From Pseudomonadota bacterium (lineage in GTDB: Bacteria > Desulfobacterota > Desulfarculia > Desulfarculales > Desulfarculaceae), in assembly GCA_018819925.1 (NCBI GenBank), contig JAHJPG010000078.1:1-64000 (forward strand): a stretch of 64,000 nucleotides of DNA, in the 5' to 3' direction. Of the stretch, positions 55,129 through 64,000 are shown in pieces; the stretch's first letter is position 1; each line of letters begins with the position of its first letter. A program made the position numbers and the translations under genes. The notes under the pieces are model-generated. The model ran no database searches, was not told the origin of the DNA, and was given only the letters and a program-made list of their open reading frames with translations.

Positions 55129-55395
55129 TCAACCGCCGGTCACCGGCAGGAATATTTTCAAGGTATCCCCGTCGGTCACGGGGTCGCCCAGTTTCATGAA
55201 TCTCCCTGAAGAAAAGACGCTGAGGTGGGCCCCCAGCATGGCGTCGTCCTGATAGCTCAGGTATTTGGCGAAACACTCGTACCTGTCGGCCAGAAGCCGC
55301 AGAACCGCGCGCACGGGGATTGGCTCGGCCAGGCTGATTTCCAGGCTTGGCTGGCCGATCAGTTTTTCAAAGGCTTGGGAAAGCTCCACTCGCAT
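55129..55395 (-). CDS. MoaD/ThiS-family small sulfur carrier
   Basis: 'GDPVTDGDTLKIFLPVTGG' with C-terminal GG; adjacent to AOR. Confidence 0.88.
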   Translation of the reverse strand: MRVELSQAFEKLIGQPSLEISLAEPIPVRAVLRLLADRYECFAKYLSYQDDAMLGAHLSVFSSGRFMKLGDPVTDGDTLKIFLPVTGG

Positions 55396-55452
55396 GACCC
55401 ACCCGCTCCTCGGAGGCAATTAAAGCGAAAGAGCACATGGTTTTGCTTCAAT

Positions 55453-56478
55453 TTAGAGAACCAGCACCGGCTTGAGCAGTTGGCCGCCCAGGGCCTCTTG
55501 GAAGGCCTCCTCGGCCTTGTCCAGGGGGAAGTTCTGGGCCAGCACCGAAAAATCAATGGCCTGTTCGGCCATGAGATTTATGGCTTGCAGGTAATCCTGC
55601 CTGGTGCTGGCGTAGCTGAACAAAAGGCTGAGTTCGTCACGCACCGCCGGGCTGGGGAACCAGGTCACCTCTTGGTTGTACAAGGCCACCACCAAAATCA
55701 CCCCGCCCCGATGCACCAGGCCCAAGCTTGTCTTGAGGGCCGCCGCCGAACCGGAGGCCTCGATGAACAGGTCGGCCATGCCCGGACCGAAGTGAGAGCG
55801 CACCACTTCCTCGCTGGACTCGCCTTCCACTATGGCCGTGTCCAGGCCCAGGCGCTGGGCCGCCGGCAGGCGCACCTTGGCGTCGCGGTTCATGCCCAGG
55901 AGCAGGACCTGGGCCCCGTGGAGCTTGGCCAGGCTGGCGCAGAGCAGGCCGATGGGGCCGGGTCCGCTGACCGCCACCTTGTCCCCGGGCCGGATAACCA
56001 CCCGGCGCAGGGCGTGCAGGGCCACGGAAACCGGCTCCACCAGGGGCGCCAGGGAAAGGTCCAGGTTGCTGGGCAGGGGCAAAAGCTGGTCGGCCTTGCT
56101 CACCACGTAACCGGCCATGGCGCCGTCGAAGTGCAGGCCGATCACCTTGCGCTCCGGGCACAGGTGGCTGTTGCCCGCCAGGCAGGCGGGGCATCGCAGG
56201 CAGCCCTGTATGGCCATGACCGTTACATGGCCGCCCACCCAGCGGGAATCCACCCCCGGGCCGGTTTCCATGACCACCCCGGCGAACTCATGGCCCAGGA
56301 TCACCGGCGGGGTCACCCACTCATAGCCCGGGTCGGAGTTGTAGGCGTGCAGATCGCTGCCGCAGATGCCGCATCCGGCGACCTTGATGAGCACCTCGCC
56401 GTGACCGGGTACTGGGCGAGGCACCTCGGCCACCGCCGCCTGGCCGGGTTCCTTGCCGAATTTTACAAAGGCTTGCAT
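55453..56478 (-). CDS. zinc-dependent alcohol dehydrogenase family protein
   Basis: 'EVLIKVAGCGICGSDLHAYNSDPGYEWVTPPVILGHEFAGVVMETG', structural zinc CLRCPACLAGNSHLC. Confidence 0.95.
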   Translation of the reverse strand: MQAFVKFGKEPGQAAVAEVPRPVPGHGEVLIKVAGCGICGSDLHAYNSDPGYEWVTPPVILGHEFAGVVMETGPGVDSRWVGGHVTVMAIQGCLRCPACLAGNSHLCPERKVIGLHFDGAMAGYVVSKADQLLPLPSNLDLSLAPLVEPVSVALHALRRVVIRPGDKVAVSGPGPIGLLCASLAKLHGAQVLLLGMNRDAKVRLPAAQRLGLDTAIVEGESSEEVVRSHFGPGMADLFIEASGSAAALKTSLGLVHRGGVILVVALYNQEVTWFPSPAVRDELSLLFSYASTRQDYLQAINLMAEQAIDFSVLAQNFPLDKAEEAFQEALGGQLLKPVLVL

Positions 56479-56485
56479 GGCTTCC

Positions 56486-57183
56486 CTACTTGCCGAGGTA
56501 CACCTTTTTAACGTAGTCGTCGTTGGCTATCTGGGCGCTGGGCCCGGACAGGACGACGTGGCCCTTTTCCATTATATAGGCCTCGTCGGCCACCTTGAGG
56601 GCATGGTTGACCTGCTGCTCCACCAGCAAGATGGTCACCCCTGTGTTGGCGATCTCGCTGACCATGTTGAACATGTGCTTGACCAACACCGGCGACAGGC
56701 CCAGGGACATCTCGTCGATCATCAAAAGACGCGGCTCGGTCATGAGGCCCCGGGCGATGGCGCACATCTGCTGTTCGCCGCCCGAAAGCGAGCCCGCCTG
56801 CTGGCTGGAGCGCTCCTTCAAGATGGGGAACAGTTCGAACATCTTGTCCAGATTTTTCCTGAGATTCTTGCGGGCGTGCTTGCTGTAAGCGCCCATCTCC
56901 AAGTTTTCCAGCACGGTCAGGGTGCCGAACAGCCTCCTGCCCTCGGGCACCAAGGCGATCCCCAGGGACACGATATCCTCGGGAAGCATGGCGTTGATAT
57001 GCTGCCCCTGAAAGGAGATGTTGCCCTCGCGGTAGGGGATCATGCCGCTGATGGCGGAGAGCAATGTGGTTTTGCCGGCCGCGTTGGGACCCAGCAGGGC
57101 GACGATCTTGCCCTCGGTGACCTCCAGGTTCACATCCCTGAGCGCCTGAAAATCGCCATAGTAGGCATCCACCTGTTGGATGT

Positions 57184-57190
<7 letters not shown>
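56486..57190 (-). CDS. livF: branched-chain amino acid-type ABC transporter ATP-binding protein
   Basis: GPNAAGKTT, LSGGEQQMCAIARGLM; order matches livHMGF. Confidence 0.94.
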
Positions 57191-57909
<719 letters not shown>

Positions 57910-57929
57910 AATTCCACCATTCCAGCCGG

Positions 57930-58913
57930 CTAGTTGTCCCGCGCGGAGGATTCGCCTGATTTTTTCTTCTTGAACCAAGGCGCCATCAACGAAACGATGC
58001 CGCCCGGTACGAAGTTAACCACGGCGATCAACATCAAGCCGTAAACCACGAAGTTCAGACCCTGCTGAATGGTCCCCAGGTAGAAGCGCAGGAACTCTCC
58101 CAGCGGTGTCATGATTATAGCGCCGATCACCGGCCCCCAAACCGTTCCCATGCCGCCGATGATGCCGTTCATGGCCGGCTGCAAGGAGAACAGGTCCATG
58201 GAGAAAGCGGTGCCGGGCTCGAGCACGTAGTTGTAGAACACGTAGAACACGGCGATCATGCCGGTGAGGCCGGAACTCCACATCAAGGCGAAAAAGTGCG
58301 ACTTGGCCGTGTTGATGCCCAAGGCCTTGGCCGCGTCCTCGTCGGCCGCCGCGGCGCGCAGATGGTAGCCCAGGGCGGAGCTGCGTATCCACCAGGCCAA
58401 AAGGATCACCAGGACGGCCAGGCCCAGGGCGATGTAGTAGAAGGGCATGCCGCTGGTGAAGGTCAGATTGAGCCAACCGGGCTTGAAAGGGATGTTGAGA
58501 CCCACCGATCCGTTGGTCATGGACCGCCAGTCGATGGCCACCATGCGCAAAACCTCGGCGAAGGCGATGGAAGCCAGGGTGAAGAAGGGCCCCTTGAGCC
58601 GAATGAGGGGGAAACTCAGGATCACCCCGCCCAGCATGGCGCAGACCGTGCCGGCAAAGATGCCGATCAACGGAGAGATGCCGTATTTGACGTAGAGGAT
58701 GGAGGCCGCGTAGGCGCCCAAGCCAAAAAAGGCCGCGTGTCCCAGGGAAAATTTGCCGCCAAAGGCCGGTATGTTCCAAGCTGCGGTCAAGGCGATGTAG
58801 AAAAACACCAGGGTGAACATGTGCAGGATGAAGGTGGAGGTGAAGTACAGAGGCACCGCCAACAGCCCCAGCGCCAGAATGGCCGCGGCTACTATGATTT
58901 TGTTAGTTCTCAC
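57930..58913 (-). CDS. livM: branched-chain amino acid-type ABC transporter permease
   Basis: 'IPAFGGKFSLGHAAFFGLGAYAASILY', 'GTVWGPVIGAIIMTPLGEFLR'. Confidence 0.94.
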   Translation of the reverse strand: MRTNKIIVAAAILALGLLAVPLYFTSTFILHMFTLVFFYIALTAAWNIPAFGGKFSLGHAAFFGLGAYAASILYVKYGISPLIGIFAGTVCAMLGGVILSFPLIRLKGPFFTLASIAFAEVLRMVAIDWRSMTNGSVGLNIPFKPGWLNLTFTSGMPFYYIALGLAVLVILLAWWIRSSALGYHLRAAAADEDAAKALGINTAKSHFFALMWSSGLTGMIAVFYVFYNYVLEPGTAFSMDLFSLQPAMNGIIGGMGTVWGPVIGAIIMTPLGEFLRFYLGTIQQGLNFVVYGLMLIAVVNFVPGGIVSLMAPWFKKKKSGESSARDN

Positions 58914-59797
58914 TTTAAACCAACCTCCTCGGAGCCTTTACCCTTCCCGAATATTCCTTGGGGCCTGATGAGGATAGCAATGATAAAGATGCCGAAATAG
59001 ATCGCTTCCTTCAGTGCCGGGGAAACGTAAGTTCCACCTACCGCCTCGACCACACCGATGAAAAGTCCGGCCAGGAAGGTGCCGCCCATGCTGCCCAAAC
59101 CACCCAGCACCACCACGATGAAGGCGATGAGGGTGAAGGGGATGCCCACGGTGGGGTACACCGAGCTGAAGGGCATGAGCAACACGCCGCCCAAGGCCGA
59201 AAATGCGCAGCCGATGCCAAAGGCCAGGAGGTAGAGCCTTTGCACCTTTACGCCCATCAGGCGGGCGATGGTGTGGTCTTCCACGATGGCCCTGAGGGCC
59301 TTGCCGGTGTAGGAGTACTTGAGGAAATAGTAAAGAAGGGTGATGGAGCCCAGCGCGGCGAAGAAGGCCACCAGCCGGGGGACGCTGATGAATATCCCCG
59401 CCAACTCGAAGGTGCTCATGCCGTAAGGGACCTGAACCGTGCGGAAGTTGCCTTTGCACACGATCAAGGCCACGTTTTGCAAAATCAGGGAAAGGGCGAC
59501 GGTGGCGAAAATCTTCATGTTGGCCGAAGAGCTCTGGATCGGCTGCACGATGACTCTCTGGATCAGGACGCCGAAGAGGAACATCACCGGCAATACGATG
59601 ATCGTCGCCACATATGGGTCCATGCCAAAGAAATAGTTGAGCCAGAAGGTCAGGTACATGGCCACCATGACCATCTCGCCGTGGGCGAAGTTGATGATGC
59701 GAACCACGCCGAAGATCAGGTTCAACCCGATGCTGATAAGTGCGTAGATCCCACCAAGCAGGAGACCTGATACACAGACTTGGACTATCAACTCCAT
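58910..59797 (-). CDS. livH: branched-chain amino acid-type ABC transporter permease
   Basis: 'VCVSGLLLGGIYALISIGLNLIFGVVRIINFAHGEMVMVAMYL', 'GGLGSMGGTFLAGLFIGVVEAVGG'. Confidence 0.95.
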   Translation of the reverse strand: MELIVQVCVSGLLLGGIYALISIGLNLIFGVVRIINFAHGEMVMVAMYLTFWLNYFFGMDPYVATIIVLPVMFLFGVLIQRVIVQPIQSSSANMKIFATVALSLILQNVALIVCKGNFRTVQVPYGMSTFELAGIFISVPRLVAFFAALGSITLLYYFLKYSYTGKALRAIVEDHTIARLMGVKVQRLYLLAFGIGCAFSALGGVLLMPFSSVYPTVGIPFTLIAFIVVVLGGLGSMGGTFLAGLFIGVVEAVGGTYVSPALKEAIYFGIFIIAILIRPQGIFGKGKGSEEVGLK

Positions 59798-59820
59798 TGC
59801 TACTCTACTTCCATCTCTGG

Positions 59821-59846
59821 TTAGATGGTCCTCTTAGATGGTCCTC
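59821..59846. repeat. 13-bp perfect tandem duplication (ttagatggtcctc x2) upstream of livH
   Basis: direct read of sequence. Confidence 0.9.
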
Positions 59847-59919
59847 GTGGGATGTGGTCAATCCATGAGCCGAAGGGCGAAAAGCGATACGGCATTCGAA
59901 GGCATCGCCTCGCAAGTTG

Positions 59920-59970
59920 ACCGCATGGCCAGCCCTCGCCGGGCTAATTGCCCCTGCCCGGCCATGCGGT
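59920..59970. other. branched inverted repeat in livJ-livH intergenic region
   Basis: accgcatggcc ... ggccatgcggt outer 11-bp arms enclosing agccctcgccgggct hairpin. Confidence 0.6.
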
Positions 59971-60213
59971 ATCCCGCCTAGCCGGAAGCCCAAGGCCGTG
60001 GCGCCCCGCGCCCCTTGACCGGAGGCCTGACGGCGCCCATGACATCAGCGCCCTTGCGCCAGGCCGCCCCGCGAGGAGCGCGGAATCGCTTGGGCCCATC
60101 CCGGGGCGGGTCTGTGCGGCCCACCGCGCCAGGGTCCTTGTCTCGCCGGCCTACGGCCCTGAGCCGACCGCCGGCCCGCGTCCTCGGGCTAATGGGTCAG
60201 ATCGGCTTGCTTA

Positions 60214-60247
60214 CCGGTGTTTCCCCCCCGCAGAGGGGAAACACCGG
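60214..60247. terminator. strong 3' hairpin downstream of livJ-like gene
   Basis: ccggtgtttcccc / ggggaaacaccgg 13-bp perfect arms, 8-nt loop, no clear U-tract. Confidence 0.65.
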
Positions 60248-60263
60248 CGTTGATCACAGGGCC

Positions 60264-61478
60264 CTACTTCTTGCTGGGAAGCACCGGCTCGGTCACTGCG
60301 GCGCCCTTGGGGAACACGGTGAGCAGCTTGCCGTCGCGCCACTGGGTGACGAAAGCGGAAGCCCGGGTGTTTTGCCCCTTATCGTTGAACTTCACGCCCC
60401 AGCCGTTGGCGGTCTTGCCCAACGGAATGTCCACGGCCATGGCCGCCGCGCGAATCTTGTCAGGATCGAATTTGCCGCCGGCCTTCTCCACGATGTCGAA
60501 GACCACGTTGGCGCCCATGAAGTTGGTCAGGCTGTGACCGGAGCGGGGCTCCTCTTTGTAGGTCTTGCGGTAGAGCTCCAGGAACTCCTTCAGACCGGGG
60601 GTGAACTTGGTGTTGACCTCGTACTGGGTGAAGTCGATGTTGAACACGCCGTTGGCCTTGTCGCCCAGGGCTTTCTGGAAGCTCTGCAGGCTGTGGCCGC
60701 CGCCGGTGCCGATGAAGGGCTTTTGAAGCTTGTACTCGGCGGCCTGACGACCCAGGAGAATGGCGTCCTGGGCATAGGACACGGCCACGATGACATCGGG
60801 GTCGGCCTTCTTCAGGCGGAAGATGACCGGAGACAGGTCGCTGGAGGTGGCGGTGTAGGGCTCAACCGAAATCACCTGCAGACCGGCCTTGGCGGCCAGT
60901 TTCTTGAAGCTGTCGGCCACGGAGGTGCCGTAGTCCGAGTCCTCGTGGGCCACGGAGACTTTGATGTCCTTGGGTTTTTTGCCCAAGGCCGGGGCCAGGT
61001 AGTCGATGATGAAGTCCACCTGGCCCTGGCTGAAGCCGGCGGCGGTGCTGTTGGTGCGGTAAACCGTGGGGTAGCCGCGCTCGGTGATGGCGTTGGCGAT
61101 GGCGCCCAACTCAAAGTAGGGCAGATTCTTGCGGGCGGCCACTTCGGTGGCGGCCATGCTGCGGGAACTGGAGTAGGAGCCCAGGATCAGGCCCACCTTC
61201 TTCTGCTCGATCAGCCTCTCCGCCTCGGAGCGGGCTGCGGCCACGTCGGAACCGTCGGCATTGGCGAAAACGATTTTTTTGCCGTTGATGCCGCCCTTCT
61301 GATTGCGGACGATGCGGGCAATCTCGGCCCCGCGCCAGCTTTCCTCGCCCAACAGGGACAAGGAGCCGGACCGTGGATACAGAGCGCCGATGACGATCTC
61401 CTCCTCGGCGGCAAACGATACGGGCGCCAGAGACATCACCAGCGCCAGCGCCAGGGTAACCAACAGGAGCTTTTTCAT
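60264..61478 (-). CDS. branched-chain amino acid-type ABC transporter substrate-binding protein
   Basis: signal peptide; 'EEIVIGALYPRSGSLSLLGEESWRGAEIARIVRNQKGGINGKKIVFANADGSDVAAARSEAERLIEQKKVGLILGSYSS'. Confidence 0.94.
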   Translation of the reverse strand: MKKLLLVTLALALVMSLAPVSFAAEEEIVIGALYPRSGSLSLLGEESWRGAEIARIVRNQKGGINGKKIVFANADGSDVAAARSEAERLIEQKKVGLILGSYSSSRSMAATEVAARKNLPYFELGAIANAITERGYPTVYRTNSTAAGFSQGQVDFIIDYLAPALGKKPKDIKVSVAHEDSDYGTSVADSFKKLAAKAGLQVISVEPYTATSSDLSPVIFRLKKADPDVIVAVSYAQDAILLGRQAAEYKLQKPFIGTGGGHSLQSFQKALGDKANGVFNIDFTQYEVNTKFTPGLKEFLELYRKTYKEEPRSGHSLTNFMGANVVFDIVEKAGGKFDPDKIRAAAMAVDIPLGKTANGWGVKFNDKGQNTRASAFVTQWRDGKLLTVFPKGAAVTEPVLPSKK

Positions 61479-61531
61479 ACTAAATTCCCTCCCTACCACA
61501 AATAAAACCGGGATAAAGATCAGGGTTGTCA

Positions 61532-62725
61532 TCAACCCCTTTGGTAAAACTCGATAGTCCGGGCAAGATCGCCGGTGACCATCGTTTCGTAAAAGACTTT
61601 CAACCGCTGTGCGTCTATGGGCGCCGGGTTGGTGGGCCGGGGGTAGCGCTCCACGCACTCGGTGATCATCGCCGGCACGTCCGACTCGGTGATGCCCACC
61701 TCGCCGAGGGAGCGCGGCAGTCCCAGGGCCGCGATCAGATCCGCTACCCAGTTCACCAATTCCACCGGCTGGGCCTTGTCCTTGCCCAAAACCAAGCCGG
61801 CTGCCTGGCTAAGGCGCTCGGGGATGGCCTTCAGGTTGTAGGCGATGGTGTAAGGCAAAGCCATGGCGCAGGAAACGCCGTGGGGCAGATGGCAGCGGTT
61901 GGCTATGGTGTAGGCCACCGAGTGGCCCAGGACCACCCCCGCGTTCAGGGTGAGCCCCCCGGTGTAGGCCGCATAGATCATGGCCCGCCTCGCCTCCATG
62001 TTGGAGCCGTCCTCATAGGCGGGTTTGAGCCAGCGCGCCACGATGGACATGGTGGTCAGGGCCTGGGTGTCGGAGAACGGGCTGGCGTTCACCGACATGA
62101 AGCCCTCCAGGGCGTGACTCAAGGCATCCATGCCCGTTGCGGCCGTGATCTGGGGCGGCAGGGTCTTGGTCAGCTCGGCGTCCAGCACCGTGGCCAGGGG
62201 CACCAATTGGGGACTGAGCACCACGGCCTTGCGGCCCCGAACCGATAGCATGGACACGGCGGTGGCCTCGGCCCCGGTGCCGGCGGTGGTGGGCACGTTG
62301 ATCAGGGGAAGCGGCGCCTTGGCAAAGCTGGTCAAGCCCAGGTAGTCGGTCACCTCGCCCTGGTTGAGAGCCATGGCGGCGGCCAACTTGGACATGTCCA
62401 GGGAACTGCCGCCTCCCATGCCGATCACCGCCTTGAAGGGCTTTTGACGAGCAAACTCGGTTAGGGCCTCGGCGATCTCCAGGGTGGGCTCGCCCACTAT
62501 GCCGTCAAAGCAGGCCACAGTGAAGCCGGCGGCTTCCAGGGGCTCCACCACCTTGCGGTCCAGGCCCAGCTTCACCACTTCCCTGTCAGCGACCAACAGC
62601 AGGTCGCCGCCGGAGATTTGCCATCCGATCAGCAGCTTTTCCACCTGTCCGGCAGAGCCGTCACCCAGCATGAGCTGCCGGGGGGACAAGCAGTTGTACA
62701 CGTTGTTTTTAGCAAATGATATCAT
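61532..62725 (-). CDS. iron-containing alcohol dehydrogenase
   Basis: 'KAVIGMGGGSSLDMSKLAAAMA', 'VPTTAGTGAEATAVSML', 'GMDALSHALEGFMS', 'GVVLGHSVAYTIANRCHLPHGVSCAMALPYTI'. Confidence 0.95.
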   Translation of the reverse strand: MISFAKNNVYNCLSPRQLMLGDGSAGQVEKLLIGWQISGGDLLLVADREVVKLGLDRKVVEPLEAAGFTVACFDGIVGEPTLEIAEALTEFARQKPFKAVIGMGGGSSLDMSKLAAAMALNQGEVTDYLGLTSFAKAPLPLINVPTTAGTGAEATAVSMLSVRGRKAVVLSPQLVPLATVLDAELTKTLPPQITAATGMDALSHALEGFMSVNASPFSDTQALTTMSIVARWLKPAYEDGSNMEARRAMIYAAYTGGLTLNAGVVLGHSVAYTIANRCHLPHGVSCAMALPYTIAYNLKAIPERLSQAAGLVLGKDKAQPVELVNWVADLIAALGLPRSLGEVGITESDVPAMITECVERYPRPTNPAPIDAQRLKVFYETMVTGDLARTIEFYQRG

Positions 62726-62774
62726 CGCTATAATATCCTTTATTGATAAACGAGATTAAGTTACCGGGGCATGG

Positions 62775-63548
62775 CTATCCGGCCATCCATCCCCCATCGA
62801 CATAGATAACCTCGCCGGTAATGTAGTCGGAGGCCGGGCAAGCCAAAAACAAGGCGGCGTATCCGATATCCTCAGGAGATCCAAAGCGCTTCAAGGGTAT
62901 GCGCGAAAGCATCCATTCCTGGGTATCGGAATTGTTAAAAGCGGCTTCGGTCATGCTGGTGCGCACATAGCCCGGGGCCACGGCATTTACGTTGATGCCC
63001 TTGCCGGCCAATTCCAGGGCCATGGACTTGGTCAGGGAGAATATCCCCCCCTTGGCCGCGCCATAGGCCGAGATGTTGGGCACCCCGATCTTGCTGGTCA
63101 ACGAGGCCAGATTTACGATCTTGCCGCTGCCAGCCTTGGCCATCTGACGAGCCGCGGCCTGGGCCATGAAATAGGCTCCGCGCAACTGGATGGCCATGAC
63201 CGCGTCGAAATCCTCGGGCTCGAACTCCAAAAATGGTTTACGGACATTGGAGCCGGCGTTGTTGATCAACACGTCCAGCCGCCCAAAGCGGTCCATGGTT
63301 TGTTCCACTATGCGGCCGTAATCGCCCACCTGGCTGAGGTCGGCGCTGATGGTTTCCACCTCGCGGCCGTAGCGCTGGCCTATCATCTCCGCGGCCGAAT
63401 TAAGCTGTGACTCGCTACGGGCCACCAGCACCAGATCCGAGCCCGCGCCGGCCAGGACTTCGGCAATACCCAGTCCGATGCCTCGCCCACCCCCGGTCAC
63501 CAGGCTAACCTTGTTTTGCAGGGAAAACCTATTGTTTTCGTTGGGCAT
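62775..63548 (-). CDS. SDR-family oxidoreductase
   Basis: 'SLVTGGGRGIGLGIAEVLAGAGSDLVLVAR', 'VLINNAGSN', 'YGAAKGGIFSLTKSMALELAGKGINVNAVAPGYVRT'. Confidence 0.95.
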   Translation of the reverse strand: MPNENNRFSLQNKVSLVTGGGRGIGLGIAEVLAGAGSDLVLVARSESQLNSAAEMIGQRYGREVETISADLSQVGDYGRIVEQTMDRFGRLDVLINNAGSNVRKPFLEFEPEDFDAVMAIQLRGAYFMAQAAARQMAKAGSGKIVNLASLTSKIGVPNISAYGAAKGGIFSLTKSMALELAGKGINVNAVAPGYVRTSMTEAAFNNSDTQEWMLSRIPLKRFGSPEDIGYAALFLACPASDYITGEVIYVDGGWMAG

Positions 63549-63665
63549 TTTTATATCCCTTTCCTGTCACGGTCTTGCCCCGCCTTAAGAGCCCGCCCTG
63601 GCGGCCCCTTAATTCACGAACCGGCAGGGCTTTACGAGGCTGCGCAATGAATCCCGCCACATACA

Positions 63666-63681
63666 GGTTTAACGTTTTACC
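63666..63681. promoter_or_regulatory. candidate LacI-family operator ggtttAACGTTttacc
   Basis: 16-bp pseudo-palindrome with central CG, upstream of SDR gene and 3' of a LacI-type gene. Confidence 0.45.
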
Positions 63682-63848
63682 TTTGTCGCAAATTTGCCCC
63701 CCACTTGTCAACCACAAAAAGGCTGGCGTCGGACTTTTAGGTGGTCCGCCGCATGGGGTTGTCACCCCAAACGCGGCCCCGCCGGGGACGATAAACTGGA
63801 CTAAAATTTAGATAGGCGTGAGATACGGCGACAGTCGCCGATGGTTAA

Positions 63849-64000
63849 TCAGACGCTTTCCCGAACCGGCAAAATCTGGTCGTAGCGGCTTTCCCTGGCC
63901 TTGAAACCACATGTGTCCCTGATGATAAGCTTGGGCTCCAGGACAACCCGCCGAACGGTTTCCACGCTCTCCATCTTGATCTTGCTTACCAAGACATCCA
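63849..64000 (-). CDS. LacI-family regulator, C-terminal fragment truncated by window edge
   Basis: manual minus-strand translation DVLVSKIKMESVETVRRVVLEPKLIIRDTCGFKARESRYDQILPVRESV*; 'VVLEPKLIIRDTC' is typical of LacI/PurR C-termini; not in ORF track. Confidence 0.75.
   Translation of the reverse strand, partial: DVLVSKIKMESVETVRRVVLEPKLIIRDTCGFKARESRYDQILPVRESV

Noticed and set aside
60015-61505. 496-aa + strand ORF opposite the livJ-like gene
   Set aside because: Antisense shadow ORF; minus strand encodes a clear SBP with signal peptide.

Overview
GC-rich bacterial chromosomal window, probably from an anaerobic Desulfobacterota-like organism (inferred from gene content only). I saw no tRNA, rRNA, CRISPR array, prophage or intact transposon. 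Main blocks: (1) a + strand operon (1-7.8 kb) with a TonB-dependent receptor, a FecCD/BtuCD-type importer, a SAM methyltransferase, an FmdE-like protein, a tetrapyrrole-methylase-like protein, a CMD-like protein and DUF3786, convergent with an LbtU-like porin; (2) a MarR/HlyD/YbhFSR-type ABC efflux operon; (3) an OYE, biotin carboxylase, BCCP-like and PxpCBA operon with a class III aminotransferase remnant inside it and a nearby sigma54 activator; (4) a molybdenum/tungsten island (TupABC-like, MobB-like, ModE-like, two MoeA, FmdE paralog, FdhD); (5) a stand-alone LigD-type polymerase domain; (6) a TRAP/cupin/MBL operon with a TetR gene, divergent from an acyl-CoA ligase and a CoA-disulfide-reductase-like gene; (7) a LarA-like, aldehyde:ferredoxin oxidoreductase, MoaD, Zn-ADH, Liv ABC, Fe-ADH and SDR run, ending in a LacI-type regulator truncated by the window edge. 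The most interesting signals are the FmdE/TonB/methylase cassette, the aminotransferase remnant, candidate TetR/MarR/LacI operators, and degenerate motifs in the MobB-like protein, second FmdE and BCCP.
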